Part shown: positions 1 to 6,375 of the stretch, one piece after another | Numbering within the stretch: the stretch's first letter is position 1 | Layout: each line of letters opens with the position of its first letter | Assembly (NCBI GenBank): GCA_015069065.1 | Contig: SVJI01000030.1 | Coordinates: forward strand, 1-11,723 | From: Oscillospiraceae bacterium | GTDB lineage: Bacteria > Bacillota > Clostridia > UMGS1883 | Length of the DNA: 11,723 nucleotides | Reading direction: 5' to 3' | Program-made: the position numbers and the translations under genes | Notes under the pieces: model-generated | What the model saw: only the letters and a program-made list of their open reading frames with translations | Databases searched by the model: none | What the model was told of the DNA's origin: nothing

Positions 1-159
1 CTGCACCACCTCTGACGGAGCGGGAAGATGGCTTTTGAGCTTTTCCAGTCTTTCCTTTCTTCGGGCAACAAGCAGTGTTTCATAACCCATGGCAGAGAGA
101 ATCCGTGCCATCTCTTCTCCTATACCAGAGCTGGCACCTGTTATAAGTGCTTTGGGCAT
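1..159 (-). CDS. Short-chain dehydrogenase/reductase (SDR), N-terminal part only
   Basis: Only the first 53 codons lie in the window; the gene continues past the left edge. The protein starts MPKALITGASSGIG, the classical SDR glycine-rich dinucleotide-binding motif TGxxxGIG (residues 7-14), followed by a Rossmann alpha helix and a second strand ending in VARR (31-34). Arginines there usually favour NADPH over NADH; that is inference. The ATG at 157-159 is preceded by a strong AAGGGGGAG ribosome binding site. The gene begins 12 bases after the small ACT-domain gene on the same strand, so it is probably the last visible member of the rlmB-ACT-SDR transcription unit. The substrate cannot be told from the N-terminus: FabG-like, sugar, steroid and general ketone reductases all share this region. 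Family assignment is firm, specific function open. Confidence 0.9.
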   Translation of the reverse strand, partial: MPKALITGASSGIGEEMARILSAMGYETLLVARRKERLEKLKSHLPAPSEVVQ

Positions 160-171
160 AAAAACTCCCCC

Positions 172-435
172 TTACAATGTATTCTTAAACATATCCTCAG
201 GCAGAACGCGGATAGCTACGCTAAGCTCCTCTGCCACTTTATCAAGCTCCTTTGTAAGCTCATTCATATCTATCTTGCTGCCGCTTAAATCCACAAGGGC
301 AATCATGGTAAATAAATTTTGCATGAGCTTTTGAGAAATATCCAGAATGTTTATATTCTTCTCATAAAAAAGCCCGCTTACTCTTGCAATAATTCCTGTT
401 TTATCCTTTCCTACTACTGTTACAACTGCACGCAT
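172..435 (-). CDS. Small ACT-domain protein (UPF0237/GcvR-like family)
   Basis: This 87-residue protein is essentially a single ACT domain. It opens MRAVVTVVGKDKTGIIARVS, the typical first strand plus GKD-x-x-GI turn and helix of the UPF0237 family, and continues with NILDISQKLM and FTMIALVDL strands. ACT domains usually bind amino acids or other small ligands as dimers, so a regulatory or sensing role is likely, but no ligand can be read from the sequence. An in-frame ATG two codons upstream (base 441) is possible, but it sits only two bases from the GGAG core of the AAAGGAG site at 444-450. The ATG at 433-435 has a normal 8-base spacing and matches the usual family start. The ribosome binding site overlaps the rlmB stop codon, suggesting translational coupling. 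In many Firmicutes this protein is paired with a UPF0210/DUF711 protein; here an SDR gene follows instead. Confidence 0.88.
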   Translation of the reverse strand: MRAVVTVVGKDKTGIIARVSGLFYEKNINILDISQKLMQNLFTMIALVDLSGSKIDMNELTKELDKVAEELSVAIRVLPEDMFKNTL

Positions 436-448
436 TTTCATTACTCCT

Positions 449-1183
449 TTACATTCTGTTTTGCCTTACCGTCTCATAGATAAACAGTGCTGCCGCTACT
501 GAGGCGTTAAGGGAATTTACATTACCTTTCATGGGGATTTTCACTTTAAAATCACATTTTTCCAGAACAAGCCGGCTGATGCCCTCACCTTCGGAGCCGA
601 TTACGATTGCCACAGCTCCCTTAAGGTCTGCATCGTAAAGCTCCGTTTCTCCCGATGCATCGGCACCTGTAATCCATATGTTTTTCTTCTTAAGCTCATC
701 AATTGTTTTTGCAAGGTTATTTACTCGTGCGACAGGAGTATATTCCACCGCACCTGCTGATGCCTTGGCACAAACCGCCGTAAGTGATGCAGATTCATGC
801 TTGGAAATAATTATTCCGTGCGCACCTGCACAATTTGCCGTTCTTATAATAGAGCCAAGATTTCTGGGGTCTGCTATTTTATCGAGAATTATTATAAAGG
901 GTGCTTCGCCCTTATCCTCTGCATTTTTTAAAATATCGTCTACTTGAGCATATTCTGCAGCGGCGCACAGTGCGATTACACCCTGATGCACGCCTGTCTG
1001 ACTCATTTCGTCGAGCTTCCTTCCGTCTGTTTCCGTGACGGTGATTCCCTTTTCTCTCGCCATACGGATAATGGGGATAATACTTCCGTGCTTATCTCCC
1101 TTTTTTACGTATATCTTATCTATATTTCTGCCGCTTTTGAGTGCCTCTGTAACAGGATTTCTTCCCTCGATTTTATCTGACAC
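449..1183 (-). CDS. rlmB: 23S rRNA (guanosine-2'-O)-methyltransferase RlmB (SpoU/TrmH family)
   Basis: This 244-residue protein has the full SPOUT methyltransferase layout. An N-terminal substrate-binding domain (about 1-75, including EGRNPVTEAL and the RlmB-typical TGVHQGV at 63-69) is followed by a trefoil-knot catalytic domain. The three SpoU motifs are visible: NLGSIIRTA (108-116, with catalytic-type Asn and Arg), IVIGSEGEGIS (193-203), and the AdoMet-binding knot PMKGNVNSLNASVA (217-230). RlmB methylates the ribose of a conserved peptidyl-transferase-centre guanosine (G2251 in E. coli). Close relatives acting on other rRNA or tRNA sites cannot be fully excluded, but length and TGVHQG favour RlmB. 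The start is GTG (1181-1183), set by a strong GAGGAGG at 1191-1197 with 7-base spacing. The next gene's ribosome binding site overlaps its stop codon. Confidence 0.92.
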   Translation of the reverse strand: MSDKIEGRNPVTEALKSGRNIDKIYVKKGDKHGSIIPIIRMAREKGITVTETDGRKLDEMSQTGVHQGVIALCAAAEYAQVDDILKNAEDKGEAPFIIILDKIADPRNLGSIIRTANCAGAHGIIISKHESASLTAVCAKASAGAVEYTPVARVNNLAKTIDELKKKNIWITGADASGETELYDADLKGAVAIVIGSEGEGISRLVLEKCDFKVKIPMKGNVNSLNASVAAALFIYETVRQNRM

Positions 1184-1232
1184 GATATCGCCTCCTCTAT
1201 AAACCTGCAGTAAAAAACTACACGTTTTTTTT

Positions 1233-1243
1233 ATTGTATCATA
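1233..1243 (-). promoter_or_regulatory. Possible weak promoter -10 region upstream of rlmB
   Basis: The minus strand reads TATGATACAAT here, two overlapping -10-like hexamers, about 50 bases before the rlmB GTG start in an AT-rich 96-base gap. No good -35 lies at 16-18 bases; TTACAA is 20 bases upstream of TATGAT and TTGGCA is too close. It may be a weak promoter for rlmB-ACT-SDR, or those genes may be read through from comEC, since I see no convincing GC-rich terminator in this gap. Confidence 0.3.
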
Positions 1244-1279
1244 CTTTTGCCAAAAAGTTATCTTTGTAACACAAATTTA

Positions 1280-3334
1280 TTATTGAATATATAATTTTTT
1301 CTCCCGAGTAAGTATTTTTCCATTGGTCAGCATCGATAAATCAGTCCCCTCTTTCAAAACTGAAAACGGTATTTTGAGATAGTCACACTTAATTTTAGTT
1401 TTCTCTGCGCAAAGCTTTTCTATATCCTTTCCTGTAATGCCCTGCAGTGTTACCAGACTTTTTCCGTTAAAATCCAGCCTTAAAGCCCTTTTATCTTCCC
1501 CGACAGGGAAAAACTCAGCCTTTATCTTTCCCAGAGAAATCCGCTGCCCATCGGGAAGAAACATCAGGCGAAGTCTTTTTTCTGCCGCTTCTGCCATAAG
1601 CTCCTCCTGCCTCTCCTTAGTAAAAAGCCCCTCGGGTGCTATGACTGCATCCAGTTTTCCACCGTGGTAAGCATTGAGCATATTCTTTGCATCATCTGCA
1701 GTAAGGATTCCCCACCGGAAAGATGTCTGCATATCCTCCTCCAAGGATGTGGCATCATAGGAATCAGGGCAGTCAATCAGGATTGCTTCACCGTTCTCTC
1801 CAAATACTGCCGTCATGGTTTTTCCGCCATAGGTTAAAAAATTCACCTGCGGAGCATCCCCCCGATTTAAAAATGCCGCCGACACCAAAACTATCGCGAA
1901 GATAAACGCCGCTCTCGTTCTCGCTTTTTTTGAGATGGGATGATTATATATCATAAATGCTGCAAAAATCCACACTGCCAGAAATACTGCATCTGGCTTT
2001 TTCATGGGAACAACTGCAGCGGGAAGCTTTGATACTGCACTGCAAATCAAGAACATGGCATCTGACAACATTTTCATGATGCCTGCTAAAAAACCGCCCA
2101 TACCGATAATATCTGCAATTGGTAAAATTATCCCGATTACCACAAAGAGCGTCGCAATAGTAAGTACGAGCAGGTTTGAAAGCACTGCGTATGGAGTTAT
2201 TATCCCAAAGAAAAAGATAACTGCGGTGCTTACTGTCAGCGATGCGGCAATACTGACAGATATTACTCCGTTTACCCCTTTTGGTATAAACGGCTGAAAA
2301 TCCTCCGACAGTCTTTTGCTAAAGAGGAATATCCCCAAAACAGAAAGCACAGATAATATAAATCCCACATTAAATACGAGGTATGGATTTACCGCCATCA
2401 TGACAAGCACTGCAAACGCCAGCGATGTCAGTGAATCATTCTCCCGATAGAGAATCTGCGATAAATGATAAAGAACACACATTACAAACGCCCTTGTTAC
2501 AGACGCACCTGCCCCTGTTACGAGCATGACCAGCAGTGCCGCTATCGCCGCAGCGGCACTTGCGGCTCTGCTTCTGCCCAAAGCGGAATGTATCAGATAC
2601 ATTACTGCCGCAATTATCACGGAAAGATGCATCCCCGACACAACCGCTATGTGATTAACGCCCGAGCCCTGCAGCATTTGTGTCATTTCCTCTGTGATAA
2701 GGCGTTTATCACCAAACACCATGGCATTGTAAAAAGCCTGCGCCGTACCGTTAAAATATTTTTCTCCAAGCTTATTCATGTACCTGCGGAAAGAATATAC
2801 TTTCCCCATAACTCCGCCTGTGTATTGCCCCAGTATATGTATATTTTCAGAAGTTGCAACAATATACACCCTGCGGCTTGCCAGATATGACGAAAAACTG
2901 TTCCTGCCTGTCTTTGACGTCATGGGAGCGGAAAAAGCAACCTCTCCGCACACGATGTCCCCCGGCTGCATCTGTATATTATTTTTCGCCCGCAGGTATG
3001 CCTTATATGTTCTGCCATTGTCACGAAAGTTTACAATTACCTGTCCGTTATCTGAAAAATCCGTTGCTGTCATTTCCATATAGGCTGAAACGGCATTGTA
3101 ATGGTTTACAATTTCTATCCGTTTATTCTCGGCTGCGTCCATACGCATAGCACCTGTCAGTAAAAAGACAATCATTAGTGCATAGAGCAGCAGATGCTTT
3201 CTGTAAAAGGCAAGCCACCCCAACAAAAGCAACCCGCACAGTACAATTATATGAGCAATATTCACTTGGTTAATATTCAGCAACACTCCCGACAGGAAGA
3301 AAACCGTCGCCGTTAAAAGTGGTCTTTTTGCCAT
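1280..3334 (-). CDS. comEC: ComEC/Rec2-family DNA-uptake channel with degenerate C-terminal domain
   Basis: This 684-residue polytopic membrane protein shows the ComEC order. Two or three N-terminal membrane helices (about 8-65) lead to an extracytoplasmic OB-like DUF4131 domain (about 70-170). The Competence domain (about 190-490) has many hydrophobic segments and the family signature GVNHIAVVSGMHLSVI (225-240). A soluble C-terminal domain occupies about 490-684. ComEC carries single-stranded DNA across the inner membrane during natural transformation. In many homologues the C-terminal domain is a metallo-beta-lactamase fold beginning LDVGQGD and carrying THxHxDH. Here the matching strands read VNFLTYGGKT and AILIDCP, and no HxHxDH is present, so metal-dependent nuclease activity is unlikely. 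The reading frame is open upstream to 3430, but ATG at 3332-3334 has AGGAG at 3342-3346, and the longer form would overlap lysC and span its terminator. No other competence gene is in view. Confidence 0.9.
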   Translation of the reverse strand: MAKRPLLTATVFFLSGVLLNINQVNIAHIIVLCGLLLLGWLAFYRKHLLLYALMIVFLLTGAMRMDAAENKRIEIVNHYNAVSAYMEMTATDFSDNGQVIVNFRDNGRTYKAYLRAKNNIQMQPGDIVCGEVAFSAPMTSKTGRNSFSSYLASRRVYIVATSENIHILGQYTGGVMGKVYSFRRYMNKLGEKYFNGTAQAFYNAMVFGDKRLITEEMTQMLQGSGVNHIAVVSGMHLSVIIAAVMYLIHSALGRSRAASAAAAIAALLVMLVTGAGASVTRAFVMCVLYHLSQILYRENDSLTSLAFAVLVMMAVNPYLVFNVGFILSVLSVLGIFLFSKRLSEDFQPFIPKGVNGVISVSIAASLTVSTAVIFFFGIITPYAVLSNLLVLTIATLFVVIGIILPIADIIGMGGFLAGIMKMLSDAMFLICSAVSKLPAAVVPMKKPDAVFLAVWIFAAFMIYNHPISKKARTRAAFIFAIVLVSAAFLNRGDAPQVNFLTYGGKTMTAVFGENGEAILIDCPDSYDATSLEEDMQTSFRWGILTADDAKNMLNAYHGGKLDAVIAPEGLFTKERQEELMAEAAEKRLRLMFLPDGQRISLGKIKAEFFPVGEDKRALRLDFNGKSLVTLQGITGKDIEKLCAEKTKIKCDYLKIPFSVLKEGTDLSMLTNGKILTREKKLYIQ

Positions 3335-3348
3335 AGCGTTACTCCTGA

Positions 3349-3364
3349 TTCTGTTTATACAGAA
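3349..3364 (-). repeat. Perfect inverted repeat just upstream of the comEC ribosome binding site
   Basis: Six-base arms TTCTGT/ACAGAA flank a four-base centre. The repeat ends two bases before the AGGAG of comEC, and on the minus strand its first arm coincides with the end of the T-run of the lysC terminator. It could be a small operator or an RNA hairpin affecting comEC translation. The spacing CTG-N6-CAG does not fit the E. coli LexA box (CTG-N10-CAG). Chance is possible at this AT content. Confidence 0.45.
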
Positions 3365-3389
3365 AATGCCGCGCCTCTCGGCACGGCAT
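3359..3389 (-). terminator. Rho-independent terminator after lysC
   Basis: A 10-bp GC-rich stem (3366-3375 with 3380-3389, one G-T wobble) with a four-base loop is followed on the minus strand by TTTTCTGT. It begins 7 bases after the lysC stop and lies before comEC. On the plus strand the same stem is followed by TCTTTTT, so it could also act against antisense transcription. The interrupted T-run suggests incomplete termination, allowing some read-through to comEC. Confidence 0.75.
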
Positions 3390-3395
3390 CTCTTT

Positions 3396-3872
3396 TTAGT
3401 CGTTAAGATTGAATTTACTGTGTATTGCACGCACTGCGTTTTCTGCGTCCTTTCTGTCGATAAGAACGCTTACTCTGATTTCACTTGTTGAAATCATCTG
3501 GATGTTAATGCCTGAATCATAGAGTGCCTCAAACATTGTTGCTGCAACACCGGGGTTAGATGTCATTCCTGCACCTACAACAGAAACCTTAGATACATTT
3601 TCATCATGAATAACCTTTTCAGCACCGATAATGCTGTTGTTTTCATTTATAATGTTAAGAGCTGCATCGAGGTCATCCGCACTTACGGTAAAGCTTATAT
3701 CCTTACTTCCGTCACGTCCGATAGACTGCAGTATTACGTCAACGTTGATTTTCTTTTTTGCAAGTATTGAGAATATCTGGAATGCCTTTCCCGGTCTGTC
3801 ATCTATATTGATAAGAGCTATTCTTGCAACATCATTGTCACGGGCAATTCCCCTGATTAACATTTTTTCCAC
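3396..3872 (-). CDS. Predicted internal in-frame product of lysC: aspartate kinase beta subunit
   Basis: Codon 246 of lysC is GTG (3870-3872). It is preceded, at 8 bases, by a perfect AAGGAGG that is also the coding sequence for Lys241-Glu242. Translation from it would give a 158-residue protein of about 17 kDa containing only the two ACT domains. B. subtilis aspartokinase II is known to be made of an alpha subunit and a beta subunit started internally in frame within lysC, at nearly the same relative position; similar overlapping subunits are known in Corynebacterium and Thermus. The match in position and size supports the call, but expression itself is inferred. The ATG at codon 249 is a less well-spaced alternative, 17 bases from the Shine-Dalgarno. 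Confidence 0.6.
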   Translation of the reverse strand: MEKMLIRGIARDNDVARIALINIDDRPGKAFQIFSILAKKKINVDVILQSIGRDGSKDISFTVSADDLDAALNIINENNSIIGAEKVIHDENVSKVSVVGAGMTSNPGVAATMFEALYDSGINIQMISTSEIRVSVLIDRKDAENAVRAIHSKFNLND

Positions 3873-4607
3873 TGTGTTTTCCTCCTTAACTATTGTTCCG
3901 GGCACTTTCTCAAAGCTGGAAAGAACCTCCATATTAACATTAAATTTCTTTGCAAGCTCGACACTTCTGTTATGAAGTACATTCGCACCTGCGGATGCAA
4001 GCTCAAGCATTTCATCATATGTGATTTCATTAAGCTTACGTGCCTCGGGCACTATTCTGGGGTCGGTGGTGTAAACACCAGTTACGTCGGTAAATATCTG
4101 GCAAAGGTCTGCACCCAGCGCTGCTGCAATAGCAACTGCAGAGGTATCGCTGCCGCCTCTGCCCAATGTAGTGATATCGTCAAACTTGTTTATTCCCTGG
4201 AAGCCTGCAACTATGACAATCTTCTTCTTGTCAAGCTCGTGATGGATTCTTTCACCCACTACTCTTTTAATACGCGCCTTTGAATAGTTGATGTCAGTAT
4301 TCATACCAGCCTGCCATCCTGTCAATGAAACAACAGGTCTGCCCAGCTTTTCAATTGCCATGGCAAGCAGTGACATTGAAATCTGCTCACCTGCGGAAAG
4401 GAGTACGTCCATCTCTCTCTTGGAAGCCCCTGTGTTAATTTCCGCTGCCTTTGCAATCAAATCGTCAGTAGTGTCACCCTGTGCCGAAACAACAACTACA
4501 ACATCGTTGCCCTCATCATAGGTTTCTACTACACGGCTTGCAACATTAAAAACCTTCTTCGCATCAGCAACGCTGCTGCCGCCAAATTTCTGTACTATTA
4601 AACTCAC
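3396..4607 (-). CDS. lysC: Aspartate kinase, lysC type with two C-terminal ACT domains
   Basis: This 403-residue protein catalyses ATP-dependent phosphorylation of aspartate, the first step towards lysine, threonine, methionine and diaminopimelate. The kinase domain (about 1-240) shows KFGGSSV (7-13), GRGGSDTSA (149-157) and FTDVTGVYTTDPR (172-184), as expected for the amino-acid kinase fold. Two ACT domains follow (about 263-335 and 340-403; the second holds VVGAGMTSNPGVAATMFEAL and INIQMISTSEIRVS), where feedback inhibitors normally bind. Length is close to the 408-residue B. subtilis LysC. The start is GTG at 4605-4607 with AGGAGGT upstream, 12 bases after hom, so the two are cotranscribed and possibly coupled. 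An internal start with a strong ribosome binding site at codon 246 may yield a separate ACT-only subunit. It is followed by a hairpin terminator. Which amino acid inhibits it cannot be read from sequence. Confidence 0.96.
   Translation of the reverse strand: MSLIVQKFGGSSVADAKKVFNVASRVVETYDEGNDVVVVVSAQGDTTDDLIAKAAEINTGASKREMDVLLSAGEQISMSLLAMAIEKLGRPVVSLTGWQAGMNTDINYSKARIKRVVGERIHHELDKKKIVIVAGFQGINKFDDITTLGRGGSDTSAVAIAAALGADLCQIFTDVTGVYTTDPRIVPEARKLNEITYDEMLELASAGANVLHNRSVELAKKFNVNMEVLSSFEKVPGTIVKEENTVEKMLIRGIARDNDVARIALINIDDRPGKAFQIFSILAKKKINVDVILQSIGRDGSKDISFTVSADDLDAALNIINENNSIIGAEKVIHDENVSKVSVVGAGMTSNPGVAATMFEALYDSGINIQMISTSEIRVSVLIDRKDAENAVRAIHSKFNLND
3881..3887 (-). promoter_or_regulatory. 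Internal Shine-Dalgarno within lysC
   Basis: The minus strand reads AAGGAGG in the linker between the kinase and ACT regions of lysC. It sits 8 bases before an in-frame GTG and is at least as strong as the sites used at real gene starts in this window. It decides the predicted beta-subunit start at 3872. Confidence 0.65.
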
Positions 4608-4619
4608 CTATAAAACCTC

Positions 4620-5822
4620 CTATCGGTACAATCTCATTCTCGATACGGCTCCGCCGATTTTTTCTATACCGCAATTAAGCTCTTTAACACTCATTTTTGC
4701 GGTAACAAAGCCGTAGTCAGAAATACCTTTTATGATTTCCGTATCACCGAAAATCTCTTTCACCTTTTCCTTTTGTTCTTCCTTTATGCGGACAAAGAAC
4801 CTTGCCGTAACCTCGTCATAGGGAATTACCGCGGATTCATCGCATTCACCCCAACTGTAGTAGGGGTTATAAGAAGAGTTTCTCACAATATCTATGACAT
4901 CGCCCACAACTGCACTTGCCGTCGGGAGCTTTCCTGCGCCTCTGCCGTAAAACATCAGCGAATCAACCATGTTACCTGTTACCATGACACCGTTGAAAAC
5001 GTCCCACACACCTGCCAACGGACAATTTTCAGGAATAAGCATCGGCTCAACAGATGCGTTCACTTTTCCGTCCTTTGTATATCCACAGCCGATAAGCTTG
5101 ATTGTGCAGCCGATTGCTGCAGCATATGTCACGTCCTCTGCGGTGATGTTTCTGATGCCCTCTGTATGCATAAGGCTACAGTCAAATTTCTTTCCTGTTA
5201 CCAGTGACATCAGTATGGCAATTTTTCTGGAAGCATCTATACCGTCAACATCCGCTGTGGGGTCTTTTTCGGCATATCCAAGCTCCTGCGCAGTTTTAAG
5301 TGCGCTTTCAAAGCTGTCATTTTCCTTAAACATTTTTGTGAGGATATAGTTCGTGGTACCGTTAAGTATTCCCGATACCTCCACAATATCGTTTGCCGAG
5401 GCATCACATGCCAGCGGTCTTATTATGGGGATACCTCCGCCAACGCTCGCCTCGTAAAGATAGCGCACATTGTTTTCCTTTGCAATACGGAAAAATTCAT
5501 CACCGTGTGCGGCAACAAGCTCCTTATTACTCGTAACCACACTCTTTCCCTTTTCCAAAAGAGCCTTGGTGTAATCGTAGGCAAATTTTATTCCGCCCAT
5601 TGTTTCAACCACTATATCGATTTCTCCGTCATTTACAAGGTCGTTAAAATCCTTTGTAAACAAATGCGCCTCTTCATGCGCGGAAAAGTCCCTTATATCG
5701 AGAATTTTCTTTACGTCAATTTCCTCTCCCGCTTTTTTTGTAAGAATGTCTTTGTTCCTACGTATAATTTCATAAACTCCGGAGCCTACAACTCCAAAGC
5801 CGATTATAGCTATTTTTTTCAT
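4620..5822 (-). CDS. hom: Homoserine dehydrogenase
   Basis: This 400-residue enzyme reduces aspartate-semialdehyde to homoserine, committing carbon to threonine and methionine. The N-terminal Rossmann domain begins MKKIAIIGFGVVGSG (nucleotide motif at 8-15) and includes TSNKE (97-101). The catalytic domain carries NGTTNYI (154-160) and GYAEKDPTADVDGIDASRK (182-200); Glu185, Asp196 and Lys200 align with substrate-binding and catalytic residues known in yeast homoserine dehydrogenase. A C-terminal ACT domain (about 335-400) probably gives threonine feedback. The frame is open a further 28 codons upstream, but that part overlaps the preceding ACT gene and looks unlike the family. The ATG at 5820-5822 has AAGGAAGG with 7-base spacing and gives the canonical start. 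It lies between the ACT regulator (38-base gap) and lysC (12-base gap). No thrB or thrC is in view. Confidence 0.96.
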   Translation of the reverse strand: MKKIAIIGFGVVGSGVYEIIRRNKDILTKKAGEEIDVKKILDIRDFSAHEEAHLFTKDFNDLVNDGEIDIVVETMGGIKFAYDYTKALLEKGKSVVTSNKELVAAHGDEFFRIAKENNVRYLYEASVGGGIPIIRPLACDASANDIVEVSGILNGTTNYILTKMFKENDSFESALKTAQELGYAEKDPTADVDGIDASRKIAILMSLVTGKKFDCSLMHTEGIRNITAEDVTYAAAIGCTIKLIGCGYTKDGKVNASVEPMLIPENCPLAGVWDVFNGVMVTGNMVDSLMFYGRGAGKLPTASAVVGDVIDIVRNSSYNPYYSWGECDESAVIPYDEVTARFFVRIKEEQKEKVKEIFGDTEIIKGISDYGFVTAKMSVKELNCGIEKIGGAVSRMRLYR

Positions 5823-5860
5823 TAGCACGCCTTCCTTTGTTCCTGCTTTGAAATATATTT

Positions 5861-6295
5861 TTACTGCTTCGCCAGTATGTTCACCTTTCGTACTCCGCGT
5901 ACACACTGCAGTCCCGATATAAGTCTGTCTGTACTCAGCCGCATATTCTCCGTCTGTACTGTAACAGTGATATTTGCAACACCGTTTACCGGAACGTTCT
6001 GATTTATTGTCAGAATGTTGCAGCCTGCATCGCTCATAAAAGCCAGCATATCACTCAGGACACCCTTTATATCAATCACTGCAATAAGGAGAGTCAGTAT
6101 TCCCTGCATTTGATTAAAGGGAAATACATAGTCCTTATATTTATAATACGCACTTCTTGACACATCTGCCATATTTGCAGCTTCATTAACCGTCTCCGCC
6201 TGTCCTGATTCCAGCAATTCTTTAACCTGAAGAATCTTGTGATAAACGGGCGGAAGCACCGATAAATCGGCGATTACAAGTTTCTTTTGCTCCAT
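5861..6295 (-). CDS. PheB-like ACT-domain protein (UPF0735 family) with N-terminal helix-turn-helix-like segment
   Basis: This 144-residue protein matches the PheB/UPF0735 layout in length and order. A basic N-terminus is followed by a helix-turn-helix-like stretch (about 35-55: TVNEAANMADVSRSAYYKYK) and then an ACT domain (about 68-143, with GILTLLIAVIDIKGVLSDML and GCNILTINQNVPVNGVANIT). In B. subtilis the homologue is encoded beside pheA; a firm biochemical role is not established. Heading the hom-lysC operon directly behind a strong promoter, it is probably an amino-acid-responsive regulator or effector of this pathway; that is inference from context. The frame is open to an ATG at 6316, but the predicted transcription start lies only a few bases before it and it has no ribosome binding site. 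ATG at 6293-6295 follows GGTGG, so I chose it. Confidence 0.88.
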   Translation of the reverse strand: MEQKKLVIADLSVLPPVYHKILQVKELLESGQAETVNEAANMADVSRSAYYKYKDYVFPFNQMQGILTLLIAVIDIKGVLSDMLAFMSDAGCNILTINQNVPVNGVANITVTVQTENMRLSTDRLISGLQCVRGVRKVNILAKQ

Positions 6296-6328
6296 GCGTC
6301 CACCACCTGTGTACATTTGTCTTTTGTT

Positions 6329-6357
6329 ATATTACCATCACACGGAGCCTTTGTCAA
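6329..6357 (-). promoter_or_regulatory. Sigma-A-type promoter for the ACT-hom-lysC operon
   Basis: On the minus strand a perfect -35 TTGACA (6352-6357) is separated by exactly 17 bases from a -10 TAATAT (6329-6334, one mismatch to TATAAT). Transcription should start near 6322, leaving a leader of only about 27 bases before the ATG at 6295. This is too short for a lysine riboswitch or T-box. Confidence 0.88.
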
Positions 6358-6375
6358 GAAAAAAGTTAAAAATTT

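Noticed and set aside
1210..1231. Terminator between comEC and rlmB
   Set aside because: Only an A-run/T-run pairing (AAAAAC with GTTTTTT) around a short loop is present; there is no GC-rich stem, so it is not credible as an intrinsic terminator.
3349..3364. LexA/SOS box upstream of comEC
   Set aside because: The arms read CTG-N6-CAG, too short for the E. coli type CTG-N10-CAG, and do not match the Bacillus GAAC-N4-GTTC type.
3335..3430. Upstream extension of comEC by 32 codons
   Set aside because: It would overlap the end of lysC and translate through the terminator hairpin; the Met at 3334 has a proper ribosome binding site and starts the usual hydrophobic N-terminus.
5823..5906. Upstream extension of hom by 28 codons
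   Set aside because: It overlaps the preceding ACT gene and lacks family similarity; the ATG at 5822 with AAGGAAGG begins the canonical nucleotide-binding strand.
6296..6316. Start of the PheB-like gene at 6316
   Set aside because: This ATG lies within a few bases of the predicted transcription start and has no ribosome binding site.
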